DNA from: Sphingobacterium sp. UBA1575
Lineage (GTDB): Bacteria > Bacteroidota > Bacteroidia > Sphingobacteriales > Sphingobacteriaceae
DNA length: 32,051 nucleotides
Reading direction: 5' to 3'
NCBI GenBank assembly: GCA_002322865.1
Contig: DCOH01000024.1
Span: forward strand, 79,284-111,334
Within the stretch, counting starts at the first letter, position 1. Each line of letters begins with the position of its first letter. Positions 23,000 through 31,479 of this stretch are shown one piece after another. Both the position numbers and the translations under genes were made by a program. The notes beneath the pieces were generated by a model. It saw only the letters and a program-made list of their open reading frames with translations. It had not been told where the DNA came from and did not search any database.

Positions 23000-23120
23000 C
23001 GTCATTGCGAGGAACGAAGCAATCTTTCGATTAGTGTAAAGATTGCTTCGTCGTGCCTCCTCGCAATGACGAAAAAGCTTGTAATGACGTAAAAAGCCTC
23101 GCAATGACGTAAAAAGCCTA
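23000..23120 (-). repeat. REP-like palindromic repeat, copy 3, with tandem tail
   Basis: CGTCATTGCGAGG (23000-23012) pairs with CCTCGCAATGACG (23059-23071), with inner GAAGCAATCTTT paired to AAAGATTGCTTC. The bulge (TCGTGCCTCC) is on the right arm, the same orientation as the copy at 9605. A tail has two 20-bp units of the form G(T/C)AATGACGTAAAAAGCCT (23081-23100, 23101-23120). The element fills the convergent junction of tpx and metZ. Confidence 0.9.
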
Positions 23121-23131
23121 ATAATTACAGT

Positions 23132-24304
23132 CTACCTACTCGCTTCCAAAGCTTGCAAGATATCCTCAATAATATCCTCTTGATCCTCAATACCAATCGA
23201 CAACCTAATAGTCCCAGGTCTTATCCCTAATTTCTCCCTTTCCTCTTCCTTCAATTTCGAATGCGTTGTTGTCCCAGGATGGGTAGCAATAGACCTTGAA
23301 TCCCCTAAATTTGATGTATAAAGAATCATTTTCAAAGCATCCAAAAACTTAAATGCCCTTTCCTTACCACCCTTAACCTCAATCGTCACAATTCCACCCC
23401 CTGCTTTCATCTGTTTCTTCGCCAGTTCATATTGCGGATGCGAAGGCAGAAAAGGATATTTCACATCCAAGATATCTTCATGTTTTTCCAAGGTCTCGGC
23501 CAATGCCAAAGCATTCGAACAATGACGATCCATCCGCAATCCCAATGTTTCTATACTCTTCGAAAGAACCCAAGCATTGAATGCCGACATCGCTGGTCCG
23601 GTATGGCGAATAAAAAACATCAGTTTATCCATCAATTCCTGCTTTCCAACGATCACCCCGCCCAATACACGTCCTTGTCCGTCCATGTATTTAGTGGCCG
23701 AATGAATGGATAGATCAAAGCCATATTGTAAGGGCTTCTGAAGGTATGGCGTAGCAAAGCAGTTATCGATCGCAAATATAATATTAGGGTATTTTTTCTT
23801 CAGGCCACCCAACCATTCCAGATCCACCAATTCCAGTCCCGGATTAGAAGGCGATTCCAAAAAGATGAACTTGGTGTTCGGCTGGATCGCTTTTTCCCAT
23901 TCCTCCGGATTGATTGCATCCACATAAGTGGTGGTCACTCCCCAGCGAGGGAACAACTGCGTGAACAATTGATGGGTAGAGCCAAAGATCGCTCGAGAAG
24001 AAACGATATGGTCTCCACTCTCGATAAAGCCTGCAAAGCAGGCAAAAATAGCACCCATGCCCGATCCAAAGGCCAAACCAGCCTCAGCTCCTTCCAACAA
24101 ACAAACCTTATTGATGAACTCCGTCGTATTCGGATTGGCATATCGGGAATAGACCATGGCCTCTTCCTCTTCAGCAAAAACCGCACGGCCTTGTTCTGCA
24201 CTGTCGAATATAAAACTGGATGTTAGGTATAAGGGCACCGAATGCTCCCGGATGTTGGATCGTTGAGCCTGTTCTCGGATGATTTTGGATTGTTCTCTGT
24301 TCAT
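23132..24304 (-). CDS. metZ: O-succinylhomoserine sulfhydrylase (MetZ-type)
   Basis: PLP enzyme of the Cys/Met metabolism family that makes homocysteine from O-succinyl- (or O-acetyl-) homoserine and sulfide. With ATG 24304 it has 390 residues. Seen: YSRYANPN (52-59), PLP-contact Asp180 in FAIDNCFATPYLQKP and PLP Lys205 in IHSATKYMDGQGRVLGG. The DGQGRVLGG sequence after the lysine is the hallmark that separates MetZ from cystathionine gamma-synthase and gamma-lyase, though substrate choice is hard to prove by sequence. A -7 box ends 6 nt before the ATG, so no room exists for a SAM riboswitch. It is monocistronic. Confidence 0.9.
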   Translation of the reverse strand: MNREQSKIIREQAQRSNIREHSVPLYLTSSFIFDSAEQGRAVFAEEEEAMVYSRYANPNTTEFINKVCLLEGAEAGLAFGSGMGAIFACFAGFIESGDHIVSSRAIFGSTHQLFTQLFPRWGVTTTYVDAINPEEWEKAIQPNTKFIFLESPSNPGLELVDLEWLGGLKKKYPNIIFAIDNCFATPYLQKPLQYGFDLSIHSATKYMDGQGRVLGGVIVGKQELMDKLMFFIRHTGPAMSAFNAWVLSKSIETLGLRMDRHCSNALALAETLEKHEDILDVKYPFLPSHPQYELAKKQMKAGGGIVTIEVKGGKERAFKFLDALKMILYTSNLGDSRSIATHPGTTTHSKLKEEEREKLGIRPGTIRLSIGIEDQEDIIEDILQALEASR

Positions 24305-24310
24305 GATGAA

Positions 24311-24318
24311 CAAATGTA
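24311..24318 (-). promoter_or_regulatory. -7 box of metZ, 6 nt from the ATG
   Basis: TACATTTG on the minus strand matches TAnnTTTG and ends 6 nt before the metZ ATG. A TTTG element lies at 24344-24341, 22 nt upstream. The predicted transcript starts within a couple of bases of the start codon. Confidence 0.5.
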
Positions 24319-24413
24319 TTTACTTTTTAAGAAAAATCTCCAAATTCCAACCATAATTTTCCGCCTAAATCCCTGTTTTTTATTACGCAAAGGTTTGCTT
24401 ACTTGCCTTAGGA

Positions 24414-24445
24414 TTTGCCATAGCAAGGCAATTTCTTTAGATTTG
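24414..24445 (+). promoter_or_regulatory. Bacteroidota-type promoter of the FAH-family/M23 operon
   Basis: TTTG (24414-24417) and TAGATTTG (24438-24445) are separated by exactly 20 nt, a full consensus promoter. Transcription would begin near 24450, giving a 5' UTR of about 48 nt before the ATG at 24498. Confidence 0.7.
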
Positions 24446-24497
24446 TTTGAGAAGGATTTGGATTCCAGTCCAAATTGAAAAAATCAAAATCAAATAA

Positions 24498-25109
24498 ATG
24501 AAAGTAATTGCAATTGGTAGAAACTATATTGATCATGCCAAAGAATTGAATAATCCAGTCCCTGAAAGTCCGGTGATTTTTCTAAAACCCGATACAGCCA
24601 TACTAAAAGATAATAAAGACTTCTACTATCCAGAATTTTCCAAAGATGTACATTACGAAGTAGAAGTGGTATTACGTATTTGTAACGAAGGAAAACATGT
24701 TTCCAAGAAATTTGCCAGTAAATATTACGATGCCATCGGTTTAGGGATCGACTTTACAGCACGTGATATCCAATCGGCTCACAAAGCAAAAGGCCTACCT
24801 TGGGAATTGGCAAAGGCCTTCGACCATTCGGCGGTGATCAGCCCAATGATCCTCAAGGAACAATTCGAGGACCCTACCAAGCTCTCTTTCTCCATGAAGA
24901 AGAACGACGAAACCGTACAGGAGGGAAATACCCAGGATATGATTTTTGATTACGATAGCCTGATCAGTTTTGTATCATCCTACATCACCTTAAGAAAAGG
25001 CGATTTAATTTACACAGGTACACCTGCCGGCGTAGGACCTATCCAGATCGGGGATAAACTGGAAGGGTTTTTGGAAGGCAAAAGCATGTTTACCTGCCAT
25101 ATTAAATAA
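24498..25109 (+). CDS. Fumarylacetoacetate hydrolase family protein (YcgM/FAHD1-like)
   Basis: A 203-residue single-domain member of the FAH family. Metal ligands Glu54, Glu56 (HYEVEVV) and Asp85 (GIDFTARD) are present, followed by TARDIQSAHKAKGLPWELAK, the conserved substrate-side segment, and YTGTPAGVGPIQIGD near the C terminus. Small members of this branch act as acylpyruvate hydrolases, oxaloacetate decarboxylases or oxaloacetate tautomerases; sequence alone does not choose. It lacks the extra domain of true fumarylacetoacetases, so tyrosine degradation is unlikely. The stop codon is 1 bp from the start of the M23 peptidase gene, so the two are co-transcribed. Confidence 0.88.
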   Translation: MKVIAIGRNYIDHAKELNNPVPESPVIFLKPDTAILKDNKDFYYPEFSKDVHYEVEVVLRICNEGKHVSKKFASKYYDAIGLGIDFTARDIQSAHKAKGLPWELAKAFDHSAVISPMILKEQFEDPTKLSFSMKKNDETVQEGNTQDMIFDYDSLISFVSSYITLRKGDLIYTGTPAGVGPIQIGDKLEGFLEGKSMFTCHIK

Positions 25110-25110
25110 T

Positions 25111-26832
25111 ATGAAAAAAAGCACACTCACATTGATAACAACCCTGATGCTTGGCCTAACAACCCAGGCACAGAACCCAAACATCATTACCTCCAAAACC
25201 TATCCACAAGGGTATTTTAGAAATCCTTTGAATATTGCGCAGGATGCTTCCGGTACTTTTGGGGAATTAAGGTCCACCCATTTTCATGCGGGGGATGATT
25301 ACAGAACCCAGCAGCGCATCGGATTGCCCTTGCATGCTGCGGCTGAAGGCTATGTTTCCCGATTACGGGTGCAGATCGGTGGTGGCGGAAATTCCGTCTA
25401 CATCACCCATCCCAATGGTTATACTACGGTATACCTGCATATGGACAACTTTAATTCCACTTTGACCAACATCATGAAAGCGGAACAGTACAAACAGCAA
25501 CGTTTTGATGTGGATATGGAATTGAAGGAGGGCCAAGTGAAATTAACCAAGGGACAGTTTATCGGAAATGCGGGAAATACCGGAGGCTCTGCCGGTCCAC
25601 ACTTGCATTTTGAAATCCGGGATACGAAAACCCAAAGACCTCAGAATCCACAACTGTTTGGGCTGAAGTTTACTGATAATTTTAATCCCACCATCAATGG
25701 TATAACCATTTATGATCTTCAAGATCCGGTGTTCAACGAGGGAACACCAAGACGTCCACAAGCCGTTAAGGCAGTGGGGTCTGGGCGATATGGCCTAGCC
25801 TCCGGCGCAGTAATACCTGTGAATGGAAAATTCGGTTTAGGAATCAATACCATTGATCGACATCGCGCTGGTGGATTTCAGAACGGCGTCTATTCCATTG
25901 AATTATTTTTAGATGGAAAGGCAATCTCTACGGTCCTTTTTGAAGAATTGGATTTCAACAGCTCAAGTGCTATCCACGGATATATCGACTTTGCCACCTT
26001 TAAAAGAACGAAGGCTAAGGTGCAGAAAAGCTTTAAGGATCCGGGAAATCCCATCAATATCTTCAAGCACTTGGATAACCAAGGGATCATTGAATTAAAA
26101 GATGATCAGGTACATGATGTAAAATATGTGGTCAAAGATGTTCGCGGAAATTGCAGTGAATTAAACTTTAAGGTTCAGAATAGGACAAGCTACCAGCCGA
26201 AGGCTAATCCAGTAAAAGGCGAATTCTTTGCCTACAATAAAGACAATAAATATACGGTAGATTTTATCCAGGTGGATATTCCAGAAGGGGCTTTATACTC
26301 CGATCTGGATTTCAATTACAGCCAAAGTGCACAAGCGCCGAATTCCTATTCCCAGGTGCACCATGTAGGCAGTACCATGGTCCCGTTGTTTTCGACCTAT
26401 AAACTCAGCATTAAACCAACCAATCTCCCAGCACATTTGGAAAGTAAAGCGTTGATTGCATCCGTGCAGAATGGTGCGGTAGGGGGTAAATTCGAAAAGG
26501 ATTGGGTGACCGTGAATACCAAGGTTTTTGGCTCATTTTATGTCGTGGTGGATACCGTCGCACCAACCATCACGCCAAGGAATTTCAGCCCGGGCAAGAA
26601 TGTGGCCGCCCAATCTAAGATAGATTTTACCATTGCCGACAACTTTTCGGGAATCCAATCGTTCAATGCCTATATAGATGATCAATGGGTACTGATGGAA
26701 TACGATTCCAAGAATAGACACCTATGGCATCGCTTTGAACCTAGTCTTTCCAAGGGCCAGCATCGGTTCAAATTGGTCGTGAAGGATTGGAAGGACAATG
26801 AAAAGGTTTATGAAGCAAATTTCACCAGATAA
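25111..26832 (+). CDS. Secreted M23 family metallopeptidase
   Basis: A 573-residue exported protein with signal peptide (MKKSTLTLITTLMLGLTTQAQ). The LytM/M23 zinc domain lies at the N-terminal end: His59 and Asp63 (FHAGDDY), then His164-x-His166 (GPHLHFEIRD), so all ligands of an active peptidoglycan endopeptidase are present. A 40-residue helical insertion (about 112-145) lies between strands of the domain. The remaining ~400 residues appear to be beta-sandwich modules, ending with a bacterial Ig-like stretch (DTVAPTITPRNFSPG at 500-514 and DNFSGIQSF). It probably cuts peptide cross-links in the periplasm. Operon partner of the FAH-family gene; the metabolic link is unclear. Confidence 0.9.
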   Translation: MKKSTLTLITTLMLGLTTQAQNPNIITSKTYPQGYFRNPLNIAQDASGTFGELRSTHFHAGDDYRTQQRIGLPLHAAAEGYVSRLRVQIGGGGNSVYITHPNGYTTVYLHMDNFNSTLTNIMKAEQYKQQRFDVDMELKEGQVKLTKGQFIGNAGNTGGSAGPHLHFEIRDTKTQRPQNPQLFGLKFTDNFNPTINGITIYDLQDPVFNEGTPRRPQAVKAVGSGRYGLASGAVIPVNGKFGLGINTIDRHRAGGFQNGVYSIELFLDGKAISTVLFEELDFNSSSAIHGYIDFATFKRTKAKVQKSFKDPGNPINIFKHLDNQGIIELKDDQVHDVKYVVKDVRGNCSELNFKVQNRTSYQPKANPVKGEFFAYNKDNKYTVDFIQVDIPEGALYSDLDFNYSQSAQAPNSYSQVHHVGSTMVPLFSTYKLSIKPTNLPAHLESKALIASVQNGAVGGKFEKDWVTVNTKVFGSFYVVVDTVAPTITPRNFSPGKNVAAQSKIDFTIADNFSGIQSFNAYIDDQWVLMEYDSKNRHLWHRFEPSLSKGQHRFKLVVKDWKDNEKVYEANFTR

Positions 26833-26870
26833 TACGAAAGATAATTTCACAAGATAAGAAAGGAAAGATT

Positions 26871-27335
26871 ATGGCAACAATAGCAATAGGGGATCAAGCT
26901 CCTGCAATTACAGCGAAAGATCAACAAGGAAATACAGTTAACTTATCGGATTTTAAAGGGAAAAAGGTTATCCTTTATTTTTATCCAAAGGATAATACGC
27001 CGGGATGTACTACCGAAGCCTGTAATTTCCGGGATAATTATCAGAGCCTAAAGCAGGATGGCTTCGAAGTGATCGGTGTAAGTACCGACAGCGAGCAATC
27101 CCATCAGAAGTTCATAGAAAAATTTGAATTACCCTTTACCTTACTGGCCGATGAAGATCAGAAAATCGTCAATGATTATGGCGTTTGGGCTGAAAAAAAC
27201 ATGTACGGAAAGAAATACATGGGCACCAATAGAACCACTTTTGTGATCGATGAGGAGGGTAAAATCCAACATATTATCAAAAAAGTAGACAACAAGAACG
27301 CAACCCAACAAATTCGAGACTTATTGGCAAAATAA
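26871..27335 (+). CDS. bcp: Thioredoxin-dependent thiol peroxidase (Bcp/PrxQ)
   Basis: A 154-residue peroxiredoxin of the BCP/PrxQ branch that reduces hydroperoxides. Peroxidatic Cys46 in PKDNTPGCTTEAC and the nearby resolving Cys51 are both present, five residues apart, which is diagnostic of this branch. It follows the M23 peptidase by 38 bp on the same strand with no terminator, so it may be part of that transcript. A second peroxidase (tpx) and an OsmC protein also lie within the window. Confidence 0.95.
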   Translation: MATIAIGDQAPAITAKDQQGNTVNLSDFKGKKVILYFYPKDNTPGCTTEACNFRDNYQSLKQDGFEVIGVSTDSEQSHQKFIEKFELPFTLLADEDQKIVNDYGVWAEKNMYGKKYMGTNRTTFVIDEEGKIQHIIKKVDNKNATQQIRDLLAK

Positions 27336-27350
27336 GTCGTACGAATACAT

Positions 27351-27358
27351 TATATTTG
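27351..27358 (+). promoter_or_regulatory. -7 box of glyS, 6 nt from the ATG
   Basis: TATATTTG matches TAnnTTTG and is followed by only CCCCTT before the ATG at 27365. A TTG lies at 27324-27326, 24 nt upstream of the box, beyond the usual spacing. The predicted transcript would be nearly leaderless. Confidence 0.45.
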
Positions 27359-27364
27359 CCCCTT

Positions 27365-28834
27365 ATGAGCAAGCAAACAGACGATTTTTTCAAGAATATT
27401 ATTTCCCATGCGAAGGAATATGGTTTTGTTTTTCCTTCGAGTGAAATATACGACGGCTTAAGTGCCGTATATGATTATGGTCAATTAGGTTCTGAACTGA
27501 AAAACAACTTGAAGACCTATTGGTGGAAATCCATGGTGCAATTGAATGAAAATATAGTAGGTATTGATGCCGCTATTTTCATGCATCCAACCACTTGGAA
27601 AGCTTCCGGACACGTGGATGGGTTCAACGATCCCATGATCGACAATAAGGACTCCAAGAAACGCTATCGTGCGGATCAATTGATCGAAGATAAAATCGAC
27701 CGTTATGAAAAGGATGGTAAAACGGATAAGGCCGCGCAACTACAAAAAGATCTAGATGATGCCTTGAATGCAGATGATCTTGCTCGTCTAAAAACCATTA
27801 TCGAAGACCATAACATTGTATGTCCTATCTCGGGAACCAAGAACTGGACCGATGTGCGTCAATTCAACCTGATGTTTGCTACCCAAATGGGTGCTATGGC
27901 GGATGGGGCAGAGCAGGTTTACCTTCGTCCGGAAACGGCACAGGGTATTTTTGTGAACTTCCTGAATGTTCAAAAAACAGGTCGTATGAAAATCCCTTTC
28001 GGTATTGCGCAGATTGGTAAAGCCTTCCGTAATGAGGTCATCGCTCGTCAGTTCATCATGCGTATGCGTGAATTTGAACAGATGGAGATGCAATTCTTCG
28101 TTCGTCCAGGTTCAGAATTGGACTGGTACAAGCAATGGAAAGAAACACGTTTGAAATGGCATTTGGCATTAGGAGCAGATCCTAACAAATACCGTTTCCA
28201 TGACCATGTGAAATTGGCGCATTATGCCAATGCCGCAGTGGATATTGAATACCAATTCCCATTCGGTTTCAAAGAAGTGGAAGGTATCCACTCCCGTACG
28301 GATTTCGATCTTAAACAACATCAGGAATTCTCAGGAAAGAAACTTCAATATTTTGATCCTGAAATCAACCAGAGCTACATCCCTTATGTGATTGAAACAT
28401 CTATTGGATTGGATCGTTTATTCCTAACCGTATTGGCGAATAGCCTGGTACAGGAAGACCTTTCTACAGAGGAAAGACAGGATTCCCGCGTGGTATTGAA
28501 ATTCCATCCAGCGATCGCTCCAGTGAAGGCTGCGGTATTACCATTGACCAAAAAAGATGGTCTGCCTGAAAAAGCAAGAGAGATCATGGCGAAACTGAAA
28601 TTGGACTACAATATCCAATACGATGAGAAGGATTCCATAGGTAAGCGCTATCGTCGTCAAGATGCTATCGGTACACCTTTCTGTATCACAGTGGATCACC
28701 AGTCATTGGAAGATAATACCGTAACGATCCGTCACCGCGACAGCATGGAACAGGAACGGGTAAATGCTGACGATCTGGAAAGGATCATTGCTGACCGGGT
28801 AAGCTTAAGTGGCTTGTTGAAACAGTTAATCTAA
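27365..28834 (+). CDS. glyS: Glycyl-tRNA synthetase, dimeric type
   Basis: Charges tRNA-Gly. It is the single-chain alpha2 type (489 residues), not the GlyQ/GlyS tetramer. The ATG at 27365 is chosen; an in-frame TTG 9 bp upstream lies inside the -7 box. Seen: N-terminal SHAKEYGFVFPSSEIYDGL, class II motif 2 region FRNEVIARQFIMRMREFEQMEMQ (split as FRNEVIARQFIMR and MREFEQMEMQFF, about 222-246), motif 3 YIPYVIETSIGLDRLFL (about 335-353) and a C-terminal anticodon-binding domain. It ends just before a strong terminator. Confidence 0.97.
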   Translation: MSKQTDDFFKNIISHAKEYGFVFPSSEIYDGLSAVYDYGQLGSELKNNLKTYWWKSMVQLNENIVGIDAAIFMHPTTWKASGHVDGFNDPMIDNKDSKKRYRADQLIEDKIDRYEKDGKTDKAAQLQKDLDDALNADDLARLKTIIEDHNIVCPISGTKNWTDVRQFNLMFATQMGAMADGAEQVYLRPETAQGIFVNFLNVQKTGRMKIPFGIAQIGKAFRNEVIARQFIMRMREFEQMEMQFFVRPGSELDWYKQWKETRLKWHLALGADPNKYRFHDHVKLAHYANAAVDIEYQFPFGFKEVEGIHSRTDFDLKQHQEFSGKKLQYFDPEINQSYIPYVIETSIGLDRLFLTVLANSLVQEDLSTEERQDSRVVLKFHPAIAPVKAAVLPLTKKDGLPEKAREIMAKLKLDYNIQYDEKDSIGKRYRRQDAIGTPFCITVDHQSLEDNTVTIRHRDSMEQERVNADDLERIIADRVSLSGLLKQLI

Positions 28835-28858
28835 TCTTTAGATAATCTAATCTTTAGA
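28827..28858. repeat. Perfect 16-bp tandem duplication at the glyS stop
   Basis: TAATCTAATCTTTAGA occurs twice head to tail (28827-28842 and 28843-28858). The first copy covers the glyS stop codon. It appears to be a recent slippage duplication; no function is evident. Confidence 0.85.
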
Positions 28859-28868
28859 GAAATATATT

Positions 28869-28901
28869 AAAGCCTGTTATGGAGACATAACAGGCTTTTT
28901 T
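28869..28901. terminator. Bidirectional terminator between glyS and the AraC gene
   Basis: AAAGCCTGTTATG (28869-28881) pairs perfectly with CATAACAGGCTTT (28886-28898) around a GAGA loop, followed by further T residues on the plus strand. The A-run on the left provides a T-run on the minus strand, so it can end both convergent transcripts. Confidence 0.9.
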
Positions 28902-28903
28902 AT

Positions 28904-30001
28904 TTAGTTTCCTTTTAGTTCCACCAGGTTCTGCCTTTTATTATGCAGGTAGATATAAGGGCTACATCCAACTTCCTTTTTAAAAGCATGGATGAAACTG
29001 CTCAGGGATTTGAAGCCAAGATCACTTGCCAAGGAATAAATGGTTTCTTCAATACCGATAAAATCCTCGATATGATCCATGCAATATTGGATTCGCTTTC
29101 TTTTTAGGAAGGTGGCAAAACTGCAATTCTCCTCTTTTCTGATGATCGTTTCGATCTCTTTTTTGCTCAGTTTCGTCCGACTAGCGAAGGTATACAGATC
29201 GAACTCCTTATCTAAATAATCCAGTTTATGGCAAAAATACTGTTGAATCTGTTGAAAGATGAACTTTTCCTTCTCCAGTTTTTCATTCACCGATTTCATT
29301 TCAAGCGTCTTATGGATGTCTTGCGCATACCGGACCTGAAGGATCATTGCTTTTATTCGAAACGAAAACCGAAAGTAAAATATCAACAAGAAAACCAAGC
29401 TTAGGTATAAGCTGTTCGGAATCTTGAAAAAATATCCGAAGTGATACATAAAGCCTGATCCGATGGAAACCAGTAGCATGCAAAACTTACTTGCAAATAA
29501 GGCAAGGGCCAAGGTACCATCCAAGGAACTGGAAAGCATCCTGATTTTAGCACTCAGCGGCTTCAATATAAACAGATCGTAGGCTATAGATCCCATCAAT
29601 AAAAAGGTCTGGAAATTATGGTAAAAGAAATCCAGTAGATGGAAGATCTCGCCGCGAAGCAGCTGTTCGGAAAATATGAGATTGAGAAAGTAATAAACAT
29701 AAAACAGCACAAAGGGAAATAAAGCGATCAACAGCAGATAAGGAGAAGTCTGTTGTTCGATGCTGTTGTTCCGGATATAGAGGGAGGAGACCGATGCCAC
29801 ACACAGCGATACGCTGCTATAAATGAACTGTTGGTCGGTTCCTGTAAATATGCTCGTTAAAAAATGGTTGAAAAAAACGAATAAAATAATACCCATCATG
29901 AACCGCAGGAAGAATCCTCTTTCTTCCCTTAAGCTATTGATATGATAAAAATATATTCCTGTCAGGAATTGAAGACTAGTTAGTATTATCAATAATGACA
30001 T
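28904..30001 (-). CDS. Membrane-anchored AraC-family regulator
   Basis: A 365-residue regulator. The ATG at 30001 begins the first hydrophobic segment; an upstream in-frame start would add 14 residues. About seven hydrophobic segments fill residues 1-220 (for example LLLIALFPFVLFYVYYFLNL and SLVFLLIFYFRFSF). A linker helix follows, then a C-terminal AraC DNA-binding domain (about 255-360) with two helix-turn-helix units: LYTFASRTKLSKKEIETIIR, then IYSLASDLGFKSLSSFIHAF and FKKEVGCSPYIY. This 7TM-AraC plan occurs in Bacteroidota and suggests a receptor that senses a signal in the membrane or periplasm and binds DNA directly. It is divergent from the CotH-like gene, its likely but unproven target. 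Confidence 0.9.
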   Translation of the reverse strand: MSLLIILTSLQFLTGIYFYHINSLREERGFFLRFMMGIILFVFFNHFLTSIFTGTDQQFIYSSVSLCVASVSSLYIRNNSIEQQTSPYLLLIALFPFVLFYVYYFLNLIFSEQLLRGEIFHLLDFFYHNFQTFLLMGSIAYDLFILKPLSAKIRMLSSSLDGTLALALFASKFCMLLVSIGSGFMYHFGYFFKIPNSLYLSLVFLLIFYFRFSFRIKAMILQVRYAQDIHKTLEMKSVNEKLEKEKFIFQQIQQYFCHKLDYLDKEFDLYTFASRTKLSKKEIETIIRKEENCSFATFLKRKRIQYCMDHIEDFIGIEETIYSLASDLGFKSLSSFIHAFKKEVGCSPYIYLHNKRQNLVELKGN

Positions 30002-30161
30002 ATAGCAATTATAGAGTAATACTATTAAGAGAATAAAAAGCAAAGATTAATTTATCTATTAACAAAGCGAAAATCCGCCTTTTTTCTATTTTCTGATATT
30101 CTCAAAACTTTTTTTAAAAATGAAAACCTTTTATGAGACATCGGGCATAACAAGGAGCTGT

Positions 30162-30169
30162 TAGATTTG
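30162..30169 (+). promoter_or_regulatory. -7 box of the CotH-like gene
   Basis: TAGATTTG is an exact TAnnTTTG match, 28 nt before the ATG at 30198. No clear TTTG element is found upstream, which would fit a promoter needing an activator. The 196-bp divergent region shows no other clear element. Confidence 0.5.
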
Positions 30170-30197
30170 CAGACTTATTGTTAAACGATAAAAAGTC

Positions 30198-31439
30198 ATG
30201 AAAAATAACCTAATAGTTATCTTAAGTATGCTGACAGTTTTAGTGTACAGCTCATGTGATAAGAAAGAAGCTCCAGAATTGGAGCCCTTAAAAGAAGAGT
30301 TTGCGACATTGGATGAAAGTGTGCCTGCCATCATCCCTCATCTCTATCTTCAGATCCAAAACAATGCGGAGGTAGTAGAAAAGGATGTTTACCTGAATGC
30401 CGAAGTGGAGATTGATGGACAATCTGTTTATACCGATTTACCAAAAGCGACCACCAGAATAAAAGGTCGTGGAAATACCACCTGGTTCAGAGCAAAAAAA
30501 CCATATCGGTTGAAACTTGACCAAGCTACTTCCATTTTAGGACTTTCGGCAGCTAAAGACTGGGTATTATTGGCCAACCATTTGGATTATTCCTTTATGT
30601 GCAATGCCATTGCCTGTAAGGTTGGTCAACAATTGGGTATGCCTTTTACCAATACCATGATACCTGTGGATGTGACCATCAACGGAAAATATAGAGGAAG
30701 TTATATGTTGACCCAACAGATTGAGGTGAAGGAAGGCCGCGTAAATGTGGGTGATGATGGACAATTGTTGGAACTGGATATGAATTTTGATGAGGAATTC
30801 CAGTTTAAGTCTGCTGGATTTAATCTGCCGGTCATGATCAAAGCACCAGATATCAGTAATGATGGACAATTCAATTCGATCAAATCTGAATTCGAAAACC
30901 TGGAAAGACTGATGATGGAATCCAAATTTCCGAATAATGATTATGGCAAGCTGTTCGACAAACAACAATTGGTGAATTATATGATCGTCAATGCACTTAC
31001 TGCTAATTATGAAATCAACTACCCAAAAAGTGTGTATTTGCATAAAGCACTTGGAGGGAAATATACTATGGGTCCAATATGGGATTTTGACTGGGGTTTT
31101 GGTATGGATGAAATCAAACAGCAATATTTCCATTTTGAAACGCTTCCCTTATTTAAGGAAACAGATAGCCGCTTAGGCCATAAATTTTTTACCCGTTTTT
31201 TGAAAGATCCTGAAATTAGGAATATGTACAAGAATACGTGGAGGAATTATAAATCCAATCAGTTTGAAACCCTAATGGATTATATAGAAGATTATGCCGC
31301 TAAAATCCGTCAATCCCAGCAAATGGATTTTGCCTTATGGAAAGTTGGTCCAAATAACCATGCAGAGACCAAGAAGAACATGAAAACCTACCTGCGAAAA
31401 AGAGCTCAGCACTTGGATAATTATATCAACCAATTATAG
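30198..31439 (+). CDS. CotH kinase-family lipoprotein
   Basis: A 413-residue lipoprotein (signal to Cys20 in VLVYSSC). The CotH fold, an atypical protein kinase first found in spore-coat assembly, is shown by TTRIKGRGNTTW (85-96) with KKPYRLKL (100-107), and by GPIWDFDWGFG (292-302), whose Asp residues bind the metal and ATP in characterised CotH proteins. Bacteroidota carry many such secreted proteins although they do not sporulate, so the substrate here is unknown. It is monocistronic and divergent from the membrane-bound AraC regulator. Confidence 0.88.
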   Translation: MKNNLIVILSMLTVLVYSSCDKKEAPELEPLKEEFATLDESVPAIIPHLYLQIQNNAEVVEKDVYLNAEVEIDGQSVYTDLPKATTRIKGRGNTTWFRAKKPYRLKLDQATSILGLSAAKDWVLLANHLDYSFMCNAIACKVGQQLGMPFTNTMIPVDVTINGKYRGSYMLTQQIEVKEGRVNVGDDGQLLELDMNFDEEFQFKSAGFNLPVMIKAPDISNDGQFNSIKSEFENLERLMMESKFPNNDYGKLFDKQQLVNYMIVNALTANYEINYPKSVYLHKALGGKYTMGPIWDFDWGFGMDEIKQQYFHFETLPLFKETDSRLGHKFFTRFLKDPEIRNMYKNTWRNYKSNQFETLMDYIEDYAAKIRQSQQMDFALWKVGPNNHAETKKNMKTYLRKRAQHLDNYINQL

Positions 31440-31445
31440 AAAGAA

Positions 31446-31465
31446 GGGCATTCCAAGGAATGCCC
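31446..31465 (-). terminator. Terminator hairpin of the right-edge gene
   Basis: GGGCATTCC (31446-31454) and GGAATGCCC (31457-31465) form a near-perfect hairpin. The minus-strand continuation is TTCTTTCT, so it best fits the end of the minus-strand gene; on the plus strand no T-run follows. It sits 7 bp after the CotH stop. Confidence 0.7.
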
Positions 31466-31479
31466 TATCCACCTCCTAC

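Noticed and set aside
24305..24497. SAM riboswitch upstream of metZ
   Set aside because: The metZ -7 box is 6 nt from its start codon, leaving no transcribed leader for a riboswitch.
30567..31133. 188-codon minus-strand ORF inside the CotH-like gene
   Set aside because: It is antisense to a well-supported CDS with CotH motifs; its Ile/His-rich composition is typical of a reverse-frame shadow.
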